From NCBI RefSeq assembly GCF_029502005.1, contig NZ_JAMQOT010000006.1, forward strand, positions 186,001-250,000: a DNA stretch of 64,000 nt, given 5' to 3'. The notes under the pieces are model-generated. The model saw only the letters and a program-made list of their open reading frames with translations, had not been told where the DNA came from and did no database searches. Made by a program: the position numbers and the translations under genes. Shown one piece after another: positions 33,925-42,066 of this stretch. The stretch's first letter is position 1, and each line of letters begins with the position of its first letter. Origin of the DNA: Natrinema salsiterrestre. Its GTDB lineage: Archaea; Halobacteriota; Halobacteria; Halobacteriales; Natrialbaceae.

Positions 33925-34128
33925 ATGGACAGGAACGTCTGTGGAGTCGACCGCCTCGGCCGTCTCGTCCTCGCGGCGACGCTACTGCTCGTCGGCTACC
34001 GGAACCGGAATCGAACGCTCGGCGCGCTGGTGTTCATCGCCGGAAGCGACATCCTCGCGACAGCGATCATCCAGCGGTGTCCGGTCAACGCCGTACTGGG
34101 GATCGACACCTGCGGAACGAATCAGTAG
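33925..34128 (+). CDS. DUF2892 / YgaP-like small membrane protein
   Basis: A 67-residue protein matching the short two-helix module that in YgaP follows a rhodanese domain: N-terminal RNVCGVDRLGRLVLA, two hydrophobic stretches and C-P-V-N-A-V-L-G-I-D-T-C at the end. Function of stand-alone copies is unknown. Leaderless promoter. Convergent with the cupin gene; the 61-base gap holds CGAGCGCT tandem and palindromic words that may end both transcripts. Confidence 0.75.
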   Translation: MDRNVCGVDRLGRLVLAATLLLVGYRNRNRTLGALVFIAGSDILATAIIQRCPVNAVLGIDTCGTNQ

Positions 34129-34189
34129 CAGTGTGGGTGTCACGGCCAGCAGAGTCGGCTCGAGGCCGAGCGCTCGAGCGCTCGAGCGC

Positions 34190-34564
34190 TTACTCCGCCG
34201 GTTCGTACGGCGCGACGTCGTCGACCGACGGAGCGCCGATGGCGACGACCGAGACCGGTTCCTCGGCGTCGTCGGGATTGTACGCGCGGTGGGGCGACTC
34301 GGGCTGGGCCGCGAACATCGAGCCCTCGGGGACGACGAGTTCCCCCTCCGGCGTCTCGACGTGAAGCGTTCCCGAGAGCACGAGGAACGCCTCCTCCTGC
34401 GTATCGTGAACGTGATAGGCCAGGGGCAACTGCTCGCCCGGCTTCGCGTCGAACCGGTTGATCGCGACGTTGTCCATCCCGGCCGCTTCGCTCAGCCGGC
34501 GGAGATCGCAGGGCCGCTCGTCGACTCGCTCGAGATCGTCCGGATCGACGACGCTGTAATCCAT
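34190..34564 (-). CDS. cupin-domain protein
   Basis: A 124-residue single-domain cupin. Motif 1 is H-V-H-D-T-Q-E-E-A-F-L-V-L-S-G with the metal-type His and Glu, followed by ETPEGELVVPEGSMFAA and motif 2 around SPHRAYN. Metal-dependent sugar isomerase, dioxygenase or ligand-sensing roles are all possible. The ATG at 34564 is preferred to an in-frame ATG nine codons upstream (34591). Lies downstream of upp on the same strand with a 75-base gap. Confidence 0.78.
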   Translation of the reverse strand: MDYSVVDPDDLERVDERPCDLRRLSEAAGMDNVAINRFDAKPGEQLPLAYHVHDTQEEAFLVLSGTLHVETPEGELVVPEGSMFAAQPESPHRAYNPDDAEEPVSVVAIGAPSVDDVAPYEPAE

Positions 34565-34639
34565 GGGAACTCGATGCGAGTCGATCCGCAAAAGTCCGTC
34601 GGCACTCGTCGAGAAGTGACGGGCGCGAGAAACGTTCGC

Positions 34640-35317
34640 TCAGGTCGTCCGGAAGGCGCGGTCGCCGGCGTCGCCGAGGCCTGGAACGATGAAGCCGTCG
34701 TCGTCGAGCCGGTCGTCGATCGACACGGTCAGCAGGTCGGCCTCGTCGAACTCCTCGTTGACGCGGAGCAGTCCCTCCGGTGCCGACACCGCCGAGAGCA
34801 CGATCAGGTTCTCCGGCCGAACCGCGTTCTCGACAACGTGCTCGAGGACGGTACACATCGTACTCCCCGTCGCGAGCATCGGATCGGCGATGATGACCGT
34901 ATCTTCCTCGTGGATTTCGGGGAGTTTCACGTAGTCCACCGAGATCGGGAACGAGCCGTCCTCGGCGCGACCGGCTTCCTCGTCGCGGCTCGCGCTGATG
35001 ACGCCCTGCCGCGCCCGCGGGAAGGCCTTGAGCAGTCCCTCGACGAACGGCGTCGCGGCGCGCAAGACGTTGATGATGACCACGTCGTCGAGCCCGCGGA
35101 CCCGTTCGCCCATCGTCTGCTCGAGGGGCGTCTCGATCTCGACGTACTCGGTCTCCATCCGGCCGTCGATGATCTCGTAGCCGCAGATCCGGCCGAGTTT
35201 GACCAGTCCCTTGCGGAAGCTGACCTGCTCGGTCTCGACGTCGCGCAGCCGCGAGAGCGTGTCCTTCGCCAGTGCGTGCGTGATGAGATAGGCGTTGTCC
35301 CGGTCTTCGATCGGCAT
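34640..35317 (-). CDS. upp: uracil phosphoribosyltransferase
   Basis: A 225-residue pyrimidine-salvage enzyme that joins uracil to PRPP to make UMP. The PRPP loop is [13 protein letters not shown], and the C-terminal uracil-binding region [19 protein letters not shown] is complete. The ATG at 35317 gives the family start [12 protein letters not shown]; an in-frame upstream start would add a non-conserved piece. Uses the product of Prs (3166). Confidence 0.93.
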   Translation of the reverse strand: MPIEDRDNAYLITHALAKDTLSRLRDVETEQVSFRKGLVKLGRICGYEIIDGRMETEYVEIETPLEQTMGERVRGLDDVVIINVLRAATPFVEGLLKAFPRARQGVISASRDEEAGRAEDGSFPISVDYVKLPEIHEEDTVIIADPMLATGSTMCTVLEHVVENAVRPENLIVLSAVSAPEGLLRVNEEFDEADLLTVSIDDRLDDDGFIVPGLGDAGDRAFRTT

Positions 35318-35462
35318 ACCAGTACAGCCACCCGCCGGGTAGTTCACAGTATCGATCACTCGCGGGGCGCGGCGTCACCGGCGAACTCGAGTCACGCCAC
35401 CCTCGCGACCCAGCTATCGCGATCGATCGGCCGACCGGGACAGGCGAGCGTCGGCAGAGAGG

Positions 35463-35470
35463 TTTATATC
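35463..35470 (+). promoter_or_regulatory. TATA box of the DUF5828 gene
   Basis: TTTATATC lies 30 bases before the ATG at 35500. Confidence 0.55.
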
Positions 35471-35499
35471 CGTCCACCCGTTATCACCGGCCCAACCGA

Positions 35500-36222
35500 A
35501 TGGAAGAGAGCATCTCGGGGTTCAAAGTTCGCGGTGACTGGGGCGACATCGTCGAACACGGCGAGCGCATCACGCGCGCGCTTCGAGACGTGGACGTGCA
35601 CGAACCTGATCAGGAATACGGCGACCGCTTCGCGAGCGCCTTCGAGGAGTGGGACGAGTGGCGCCCCAAGGCCCACGAAACACTCGATTCCGACGTCAGC
35701 GAAAAGACCGCGGATCAGGCCAGCGTCGAAGAAGGCAAGGGCGAGAAGGCCGGCAAGGAGCCCGACGAGGACATCAAGACCGCCGGCGAGAAGCTCTCCG
35801 AGTCCTACGAGCGACTCGAGGACGACGACGCCGAGGGCGCGGTCGGCAACTGGAAAGAGTCGATCGATTACGTCGCGCGGGCGGCCGACTCCGCGAGCCG
35901 CAAGGCGCTGCGCCGCGTCGAGGACACGGTCTACCAGAACGTGATGACCCAGCTCGCGCCCTACTACTTCGACAACGAACTCGTCAGCGCCAACGTCCAG
36001 CAGGCCGCGCGCAACGGCGGCAACGGCGAGCAATTCGTCTTCGAGGTTAACGTCAACGACGACGACCTCAAAGAGGAGGTCTCCGACCGCCTCGCCGAGT
36101 ACGCCGACGAAATCGACCGCTGGCACGTCGAGGTCGAGAAGGACACCGACGCCGCCGAAGCCATCGAGGGCGCGGAAGCGCCGCCGGAAAACGGCGACAA
36201 CTCCAGATCTACGACGAACTGA
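35500..36222 (+). CDS. DUF5828-family protein
   Basis: A 240-residue, very acidic soluble protein beginning MEESISGFKVRGDWGDIVEHG, which I recognise as haloarchaeal DUF5828. It has a charged, possibly coiled central region (about 60-110) rich in Glu/Lys/Asp, then a helical-plus-strand domain ending near residue 215 and a polar tail. No catalytic motif is visible. Function unknown. Monocistronic by context. Confidence 0.75.
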   Translation: MEESISGFKVRGDWGDIVEHGERITRALRDVDVHEPDQEYGDRFASAFEEWDEWRPKAHETLDSDVSEKTADQASVEEGKGEKAGKEPDEDIKTAGEKLSESYERLEDDDAEGAVGNWKESIDYVARAADSASRKALRRVEDTVYQNVMTQLAPYYFDNELVSANVQQAARNGGNGEQFVFEVNVNDDDLKEEVSDRLAEYADEIDRWHVEVEKDTDAAEAIEGAEAPPENGDNSRSTTN

Positions 36223-36280
36223 GGCAGCCGGCCGGGTTGCCATCCCCTCGCCCCCGGAATAATACGGACTGAATCATTCG

Positions 36281-36288
36281 AAATTTAT
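36281..36288 (+). promoter_or_regulatory. TATA box deciding the start at 36311
   Basis: AAATTTAT overlaps an in-frame ATG at 36287, so that ATG cannot be transcribed from this box. The next ATG (36311) is at the expected leaderless distance. Confidence 0.5.
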
Positions 36289-36310
36289 GCCTCGCGAGCG
36301 GTCCTTCCCC

Positions 36311-36742
36311 ATGGGACGCGATCTGCGGGGTATCGCGGAGTGGCTGCTCGAGCCGAGCACCGGTGAGGCACCCCTCGGCGTGGGACTACTGGGGTGGCTC
36401 GTCCTTTTCAACGGGATTCGAATTATCGTTCGAGGCAGTAGCGGCGAAACCGTTCCCGGAATGTGGCCCGCAATCGCCGTCGGTGGGTGTCTGGTCACTC
36501 TCGCAGTGGTGATCGTTACCGGCCGACCGATCGGCCTCGCAAGCGGAGTCCTCGCCTGGAGTTTTCACATCACATTGGGATTTTTTGGGGTTCTCGAGTC
36601 AGGTACCGTCGAAGATGATGTCGATTTGCTACTGGGTATCGTGGCCGCCACGACACTCTGGGTAACCGGACTCTGGATCCTGTACAGAAACGCCGATTTC
36701 TTTCTCGCCGCCGATCCGAGCGACGCTGAACCAGCAGGCTAA
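36311..36742 (+). CDS. four-helix membrane protein
   Basis: A 143-residue hydrophobic protein with four predicted helices (about 24-42, 52-75, 80-98 and 110-130) and a short polar tail. Family not recognised. The start is set by the TATA box position. It precedes the second PiT gene by 150 bases on the same strand, but nothing ties the two functionally. Confidence 0.6.
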   Translation: MGRDLRGIAEWLLEPSTGEAPLGVGLLGWLVLFNGIRIIVRGSSGETVPGMWPAIAVGGCLVTLAVVIVTGRPIGLASGVLAWSFHITLGFFGVLESGTVEDDVDLLLGIVAATTLWVTGLWILYRNADFFLAADPSDAEPAG

Positions 36743-36892
36743 GCAAATCTCGGAGCGGCGTCCGATCGATACCGACGCAGACGAGACTCGGATCGAAAGC
36801 AGCGAGTTACCCGTGACACACCGACGCACAGCCGCCGCTGGCGACCGCAGGTCGGCACACACTTGTAGGGGCCGCCAATATGGACCGGATAG

Positions 36893-38086
36893 ATGGTCGA
36901 AATCGCCACGCTGGGGACCTTCGCCGTGGCCGCACTCGCGAGTCTCTTCATGGCCTGGGCGATCGGTGCCGGCTCGAGCGGCTCCACTCCCTTCGCCCCG
37001 GCGGTCGGCGCGAACGCGATTTCAGTCATGCGCGCGGGCTTTCTCGTGGGGCTTCTGGGATTCAGCGGCGCGGTCTTGCAGGGCGCAAACGTCTCCGAAG
37101 CGGTGGGGACCGAACTGATCGCCGGCGACGTCACGCTGTCGTCGCTGGCCGCCACGATCGCCCTGCTCATCGCGGCCGGGCTGGTGGCGATCGGCATCTT
37201 CACCGGGTATCCGATAGCCACGGCGTTCACCGTCACCGGGGCGGTCATCGGCGTCGGCCTCGCCATGGGCGGTTCCCCCGCGTGGGCGAAGTACACCGAA
37301 ATCGCCACGCTGTGGGTGCTGACGCCGTTCGTCGGCGGCGGCATCGCGTACGCGGTCGCTCGAGCGCTCCGCGCCGACGGGCTCTCCGAGGAGTATCTCG
37401 TCATCGTCCTCGCGGCGCTGGTCGGCGCGATCGTCGCCAACATCGAGTTCGCGATCCTCGGCTCCGGTGCCGGCGGCGCGTCGATCGCGCAGGCCTCGAG
37501 CGGCTGGCTTCCGGGGCCGGCGATCGCCGGCACGGCCGCCGCGACGCTCGCGATCGCGATCGCCTGGGCGGGTGCGATCGCGTTCGACCTCCGGAGCGGA
37601 ACGGAACAGGGCGAGCGCCACTTCCTGCTCGTCCTCGGCGGGCTCGTGGCCTTCTCCGCCGGCGGCAGTCAGGTCGGGCTGGCGATCGGCCCGCTGATCC
37701 CGCTCTCGGGCGAGCTCGAGCTCCCGCTGCTCGCGATGCTCGTCGGTGGCGGGTTCGGCCTCCTGCTCGGCTCGTGGACCGGCGCGCCGCGGATGATCAA
37801 GGCGATCTCGCAGGACTACTCTTCGCTGGGACCGCGGCGGTCGATCGCCGCGCTCATCCCCTCCTTTATCATCGCGCAGGCCGCGGTGTTCTACGGGATT
37901 CCGGTCTCGTTCAACGAGATCATCGTCAGCGCGATCATCGGGAGCGGCTACGCCGCGGCCGGTGCCGGCGGCGGCGTCAGCCCCCGGAAGATGGGCTTTA
38001 CCGTGCTCGCGTGGATCGGGTCGCTGGCCGGCGCGATTATCGTCTCCTACACCGGCTACGCCGCCATCGCCGCACTCTTGCTCTGA
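36893..38086 (+). CDS. PiT-family inorganic phosphate transporter (second copy)
   Basis: A 397-residue protein with about eleven hydrophobic helices. N-terminal signature: WAIGAGSSGSTPFAPAVGANA; a second inverted repeat follows with G-G-S-Q-V-G-L-A-I-G-P and G-S-W-T-G-A-P-R-M-I-K. Only distantly similar to the PiT at 20646 by eye, so not a recent duplicate. It probably imports phosphate by cation symport. No phoU-like gene is adjacent. Confidence 0.85.
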   Translation: MVEIATLGTFAVAALASLFMAWAIGAGSSGSTPFAPAVGANAISVMRAGFLVGLLGFSGAVLQGANVSEAVGTELIAGDVTLSSLAATIALLIAAGLVAIGIFTGYPIATAFTVTGAVIGVGLAMGGSPAWAKYTEIATLWVLTPFVGGGIAYAVARALRADGLSEEYLVIVLAALVGAIVANIEFAILGSGAGGASIAQASSGWLPGPAIAGTAAATLAIAIAWAGAIAFDLRSGTEQGERHFLLVLGGLVAFSAGGSQVGLAIGPLIPLSGELELPLLAMLVGGGFGLLLGSWTGAPRMIKAISQDYSSLGPRRSIAALIPSFIIAQAAVFYGIPVSFNEIIVSAIIGSGYAAAGAGGGVSPRKMGFTVLAWIGSLAGAIIVSYTGYAAIAALLL

Positions 38087-38107
38087 GCCGCGCGACATCG
38101 AACGGTC

Positions 38108-38114
38108 TTTACAC
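38108..38114 (+). promoter_or_regulatory. TATA-like box
   Basis: TTTACAC lies 22 bases before the ATG at 38136 and favours that start over the in-frame GTG at 38127. Confidence 0.4.
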
Positions 38115-38135
38115 GAGAGGTCGTGAGTGCGACGT

Positions 38136-38882
38136 ATGGACGAGGACGCCGTCGACGTCACCGCCGACGGAGACGCTGACGAGACGATCCAGTGGCGGCG
38201 AGACGCCAGTACCTCGCGCACCGTGCGTCTCCTGTGGGCGTTCGGCGTCGGCACCTTCTTCGCCGCGATCGGCACCGTCGTCTGCTGGCGGCTGTACAGG
38301 CTCGCCGGAGAGGCCGCGGGCAGCGCCGGCCGAACCGTCATCGTCGCCCTCATCGTCTCGCTCTCCGCGACCGTGCTCGCGCTGGCAGCGTCCCGTCACA
38401 CCGAAGGCCACCTCGAGGCGCTGACCCGTCGGGTTCCCGTCGACGTCCCGTCGGGGGCGAGTCTGGACCGCGCGATGGACGCCGCCGTCGGTACAGTGGT
38501 CATGGGCGCGATCATCGGCGCGCTGATGGGTATCGGTCGATACGTGTCACAGAACGAACTGCTGGCCGTCGGTGCCGGCCCCTTCACCGGGCTGGCAGCA
38601 CTCAGTATTCCGCTCGCCTTGCTCGCGCTCGTCCTCGCCTCGTTTCTCCAGTCGGTCGGGACGTTCGACCGCGACGGGCGGACGATCTACCTCTACGAAC
38701 CTGAACAGGCGATCGACCTCGCGGTGATCGACGCCGTCTCGGTCCGATACGTCGGTGACATCGCCGTCCTCCGGCTCAGATACGCACAGCCGGACGGACA
38801 GTACGTGCAGGGACCGCGCCGGATCGTCGTTCCACCCGCGGTCGCACACGACGTCGCCGCCCTCGTCGACTCGGACCCCTGA
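38136..38882 (+). CDS. membrane protein with C-terminal PH-like segment
   Basis: A 248-residue protein: a short acidic N-terminus, four hydrophobic helices (about 25-47, 57-75, 110-130 and 140-170) and a soluble C-terminal part with alternating strands (T-I-Y-L-Y-E-P-E-Q-A-I-D-L, V-S-V-R-Y-V-G-D) resembling a PH-like fold. Function unknown. Convergent with the CNNM-type gene (three-base gap). Confidence 0.6.
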   Translation: MDEDAVDVTADGDADETIQWRRDASTSRTVRLLWAFGVGTFFAAIGTVVCWRLYRLAGEAAGSAGRTVIVALIVSLSATVLALAASRHTEGHLEALTRRVPVDVPSGASLDRAMDAAVGTVVMGAIIGALMGIGRYVSQNELLAVGAGPFTGLAALSIPLALLALVLASFLQSVGTFDRDGRTIYLYEPEQAIDLAVIDAVSVRYVGDIAVLRLRYAQPDGQYVQGPRRIVVPPAVAHDVAALVDSDP

Positions 38883-38885
38883 GGA

Positions 38886-40292
38886 TCACTCGTCGTTCTC
38901 GTCGATTTCCAGCGGCGGGGCCTCTCCCTCCGTCTCCTCGTCCGGTTCTTCGCCCGGGATCTCGAGTTTCTTGAGGCGGGCCTTCATGATACGGGTGTTT
39001 TCGACGGTTTCGACGGTGATTCTGACGCCGTCGTAGGTGATCTCCTCGCCCTCCTCGACGAGCCGACCGGCGCGGTTGAAGATGAAGCCGGCGATCGTTT
39101 CGAACTCCTGGCCCTCCGGCAGGTCGATGTCCAGGGCCTCGTTGACGTCCTCGATGTTGACCTCGCCGCGGACGAGGACCGTATCGTCGTCGATCTCCTC
39201 GATGGGCTGATCCTCGCCGCCCTCCAGGATTTCGCCGACGATCTCCTCGATCATGTCCTCCATCGTCACCAGCCCCTCCGTCGTCCCGAACTCGTCGATG
39301 ACGAGCGCCATGTGCATCCGGTTTTCGCGCATCTCCCCGAGCAACTCGTCGACGTTCTTGGATTCGGGGACGTGCAGCGTCGGCTGGATGAGATCCGCGA
39401 TCTCGAGCTCGTCGTTGACCGGCTCGCCGTAGTTGAGATCGCGGACGAGATCGCGGATGTGGACGACGCCCTGAACGTTGTCGAGGCTCCCCTCGTAGAC
39501 CGGAACGCGAGCGTGGCCGCTCTGGATACAGGTTTCGATGGCCTCGTCGATGTCGGCGTCCTTCGGAACCGCCGTCATGTCCAGCCGCGGCGTCATGACC
39601 TCCTTGACGATCGTGTTATTGAAGCGGAATATCCGCTGGAGCATCTCGTGTTCCTCCTCCTCGAGGACCCCCTCGCGCTCGCCGGACTCGATCATTTCCT
39701 GAATCTCGTCGCGCGTGACGTACGGCGTCTCGATCGCGCCCGTCGAGCCGGTCAGCCGGTTGATCTGGCGGGTGAGGTAGTCGAAGAGGACGACGAGCGG
39801 CAGCATCAGTTTCTCGGCGGCCTTCAGCGGTCCGGCGACGCGGATCGACCAGGACTCCGTGTTCTCGACCGCGTAGGACTTGGGTGCACTCTCACCGAAC
39901 AGTAACACGACGGCGGTGATCCCGAGCGTCGCCGCCGTCACGGCCGCCAGACCGCCGAGGTACAGCCCGAGAATGGCCGTCGCGATCGAGGACATCGCGA
40001 TGTTGACGATGTTGTTCCCGACGAGGATCGTCACGAGCAACCGGTGTGGATCCGACTTCAGCGCCTTCACGCGTTCCGCGCCCGGAATCCCGTCTTCCGC
40101 CATCCCTTCGACGCGGTGTTTCGGGATGGAGAACAGCGCGATCTCCGACGACGAGAAGAACGCAGAGAGACCGACGAGGGCGACGAGGGCGACCGCTCCG
40201 AGGATCGTCACCATCGACTTCTCGATCTGGAGTCCTACCACTGGGACCTCGTAAACAGCCAACACGGCCGCAGGGAGCGAAGACAACGCCAT
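38886..40292 (-). CDS. CNNM/HlyC-type transporter (DUF21, CBS pair, CorC domain)
   Basis: A 468-residue membrane protein. A DUF21 transmembrane domain (about 27-205) is followed by a CBS pair (about 225-345, with MTPRLDMTAVP and D-E-F-G-T-T-E-G-L-V-T) and a CorC_HlyC domain (about 360-450). Homologues are Mg2+ exporters or their regulators (CorC/MpfA/CNNM); the hemolysin name is historical. The C-terminal tail is very acidic. Transcribed divergently from the glutaredoxin-redoxin pair across a 112-base promoter region. Confidence 0.9.
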   Translation of the reverse strand: MALSSLPAAVLAVYEVPVVGLQIEKSMVTILGAVALVALVGLSAFFSSSEIALFSIPKHRVEGMAEDGIPGAERVKALKSDPHRLLVTILVGNNIVNIAMSSIATAILGLYLGGLAAVTAATLGITAVVLLFGESAPKSYAVENTESWSIRVAGPLKAAEKLMLPLVVLFDYLTRQINRLTGSTGAIETPYVTRDEIQEMIESGEREGVLEEEEHEMLQRIFRFNNTIVKEVMTPRLDMTAVPKDADIDEAIETCIQSGHARVPVYEGSLDNVQGVVHIRDLVRDLNYGEPVNDELEIADLIQPTLHVPESKNVDELLGEMRENRMHMALVIDEFGTTEGLVTMEDMIEEIVGEILEGGEDQPIEEIDDDTVLVRGEVNIEDVNEALDIDLPEGQEFETIAGFIFNRAGRLVEEGEEITYDGVRITVETVENTRIMKARLKKLEIPGEEPDEETEGEAPPLEIDENDE

Positions 40293-40374
40293 TGATATAC
40301 AGCCTTATGGCTGGATCGGTTAACAGTTTCCCATTTTACCCCGAAAATCGGTCATCGCCGCCGGCGACGACACG

Positions 40375-40381
40375 TTTACCC
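40375..40381 (+). promoter_or_regulatory. TATA-like box of the glutaredoxin-redoxin pair
   Basis: GTTTACC lies 24 bases upstream of the ATG at 40405. Confidence 0.45.
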
Positions 40382-40404
40382 GACCGTTTCCCCTACGATT
40401 GATC

Positions 40405-40710
40405 ATGAGTGAGACCGCCGATCCACCGATCACGTTCTACCGGCTGCAGGGGTGCCCGTACTGCGAGCGGGTCACTCGCCTGTTGAACGAGTACGGCCTC
40501 GAGTACCGGTCGCGATTCGTCGAGCCGATGCACTCCGAGCGGAACGTCGTCAAACGCGTCGCCGGCGTCCGGACCGTTCCCGTCGTGGTCGACGACAACA
40601 CCGGCGTCACGATGGCGGAAAGCGCCAACATCGTCGACTACCTCGAGTCGACCTACGGCGAGGGCGAGCGGCCCGACGCGGCCGCAGCGGGCGCGGGAGG
40701 TGACGACTGA
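40405..40710 (+). CDS. glutaredoxin-like (GST-N) protein
   Basis: A 101-residue thioredoxin-fold protein with the redox motif GCPYCERV near residue 15, the TVPVVVDD cis-Pro segment and M-A-E-S-A-N-I-V-D-Y-L typical of glutaredoxin/GST N-terminal domains. Haloarchaea use gamma-glutamylcysteine rather than glutathione, so that is the likely thiol partner (inference). A short low-complexity tail ends at a TGATG overlap with the redoxin gene, so they form an operon. Confidence 0.85.
   Translation: MSETADPPITFYRLQGCPYCERVTRLLNEYGLEYRSRFVEPMHSERNVVKRVAGVRTVPVVVDDNTGVTMAESANIVDYLESTYGEGERPDAAAAGAGGDD
40696..40703 (+). promoter_or_regulatory. strong Shine-Dalgarno site inside the glutaredoxin gene
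   Basis: GGAGGTGA, a full match to the haloarchaeal anti-SD, lies 6 bases before the redoxin ATG and within the last codons of the upstream gene. It indicates efficient coupled translation of the second cistron. Confidence 0.7.
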
Positions 40711-41225
40711 TGCCCGAGTTCGACGTCGTCGAGCTCGGTCCGACGGACCATCCCGAACCCGGCGAGGAGGCCCCCGAGTTCACCCGCCCGCTCGTCACCG
40801 ACGAGTTCTGGGAGGACCGGACGCTGTCGGAGCTCGTCGGCGAGAGTGACGGACCGACCATCCTCGTCTTCACGCCGATGACCGGCTCCTTCCTCGCCAA
40901 GTACATTTGGGACGAGTTGACGGAGCGAAACTGGGACGAGCGCGCGGGACGAGTCGTCGGCGTCACCGCCTCGACGCCATACGGCATCAAGCGATTCCTC
41001 GGCGACAACGACTATCCGTTCGCGTTCTTCGCCGACCCGAGCAACCGGGTCGCCGAGTCCTACGGGATCGACCACGAACTCGACGGCATGACCGGCATCA
41101 GCGAACCGCGCGCCGCCTTCTTCGCGCTCGACGACGACCGGACGATCACGGGCGCGTGGGTCGCCACCGACTGGCCCCATTTCCCCGACTACGACGAACT
41201 CGAGTCGGAACTCGGCCTCGAGTAA
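40710..41225 (+). CDS. redoxin-domain protein without cysteine
   Basis: A 171-residue AhpC/TSA-like thioredoxin-fold protein. The normally catalytic segment reads L-V-F-T-P-M-T-G-S-F-L-A-K, where peroxiredoxins have F-x-P-x-x-x-T-x-x-C. There is no cysteine anywhere in the protein, so it cannot act as a thiol peroxidase. Length and the R-A-A-F-F-A-L-D-D-D strand still fit the family. Co-translated with the glutaredoxin-like protein, it may be a chaperone-like or regulatory partner. Confidence 0.8.
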   Translation: MPEFDVVELGPTDHPEPGEEAPEFTRPLVTDEFWEDRTLSELVGESDGPTILVFTPMTGSFLAKYIWDELTERNWDERAGRVVGVTASTPYGIKRFLGDNDYPFAFFADPSNRVAESYGIDHELDGMTGISEPRAAFFALDDDRTITGAWVATDWPHFPDYDELESELGLE

Positions 41226-41283
41226 CGAGCCGGACGACCCCGAACGACAGCTTTTTGCCCGATATGGGCCGAGTTCGAACCGT

Positions 41284-41868
41284 ATGAGCGATCTCGACCG
41301 CGCAGCCGACGCGATCGATGCGGGGGAGCTCGTCGTCTACCCCACGGAAACCGTCTACGGCCTCGGCGCGGCCGCGCTGGATCCCGCCGCCGTCGAGCGC
41401 GTCTTCGACGTGAAGGGACGCGACCGCTCGAAGCCGCTCTCCTTCGCCGTGCCGTCGATCCCGTCGGCGCTCGAGTACGTCCGTGCCACAGACCGGGAAC
41501 GGCGGTTCATGGCGACCGTTCTCCCCGGCCCCGTGACGGTCCTCTGTCGTCGCCGGGACGCCGTCCCGGACGTGCTCACCGCCGGCCGCGACCGCGTCGG
41601 CGTCCGCGTGCCGGACAACGATCTCGCGCTCGCACTGTGCGAACGGGCCGGGACGCCGATCACCGCGACGAGCGCGAACGTCAGCGGCCGGGCGAGCGCG
41701 CGAACGCTCGCGGATCTCGATCCGGAGATTCGACAGGCCGCCGCGGTCGTCCTCGATGGAGGGGAAACGGGGGGTACCGAGAGCACCGTGGTCGACGTCT
41801 CGAGCGACACGATTCACCGGCGCGGAGCGCAGGCCGACGAGATCGAGGCGTGGCTCGAGAGCCACTGA
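41284..41868 (+). CDS. L-threonylcarbamoyladenylate synthase (YrdC/Sua5 domain)
   Basis: A 194-residue YrdC-domain enzyme making threonylcarbamoyl-AMP for the t6A modification of ANN-decoding tRNAs. It shows Y-P-T-E-T-V-Y-G-L-G, V-K-G-R-D-R-S-K-P-L, the L-P-G-P-V-T strand and TSANVSG. It is the short YrdC form without the C-terminal Sua5 domain. A GCTTTTTGC box 27 bases upstream suggests leaderless mRNA. Confidence 0.9.
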   Translation: MSDLDRAADAIDAGELVVYPTETVYGLGAAALDPAAVERVFDVKGRDRSKPLSFAVPSIPSALEYVRATDRERRFMATVLPGPVTVLCRRRDAVPDVLTAGRDRVGVRVPDNDLALALCERAGTPITATSANVSGRASARTLADLDPEIRQAAAVVLDGGETGGTESTVVDVSSDTIHRRGAQADEIEAWLESH

Positions 41869-42066
41869 AATCGCGACGGACTCGGGTACAGTGGTTCTCT
41901 CGGTTCGGTCTCGCCCATTCTTTCATAAAAGTGTCCACCAGTGTCCCCCGCTGCCGGTCCGGAGTAACGTTTTTCATACAGTTCGTTGAAGCTGGCGTGT
42001 CGAGTCCATGTCAGACAATACCAAACACAATTGGGCCGACTCGAGAGTCCGCCAGTACACTCCACC

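Noticed and set aside
34155-34190. CGAGCGCT tandem words as a mobile-element end
   Set aside because: Only a few copies between convergent genes with no target duplication; more likely a simple-sequence terminator region.
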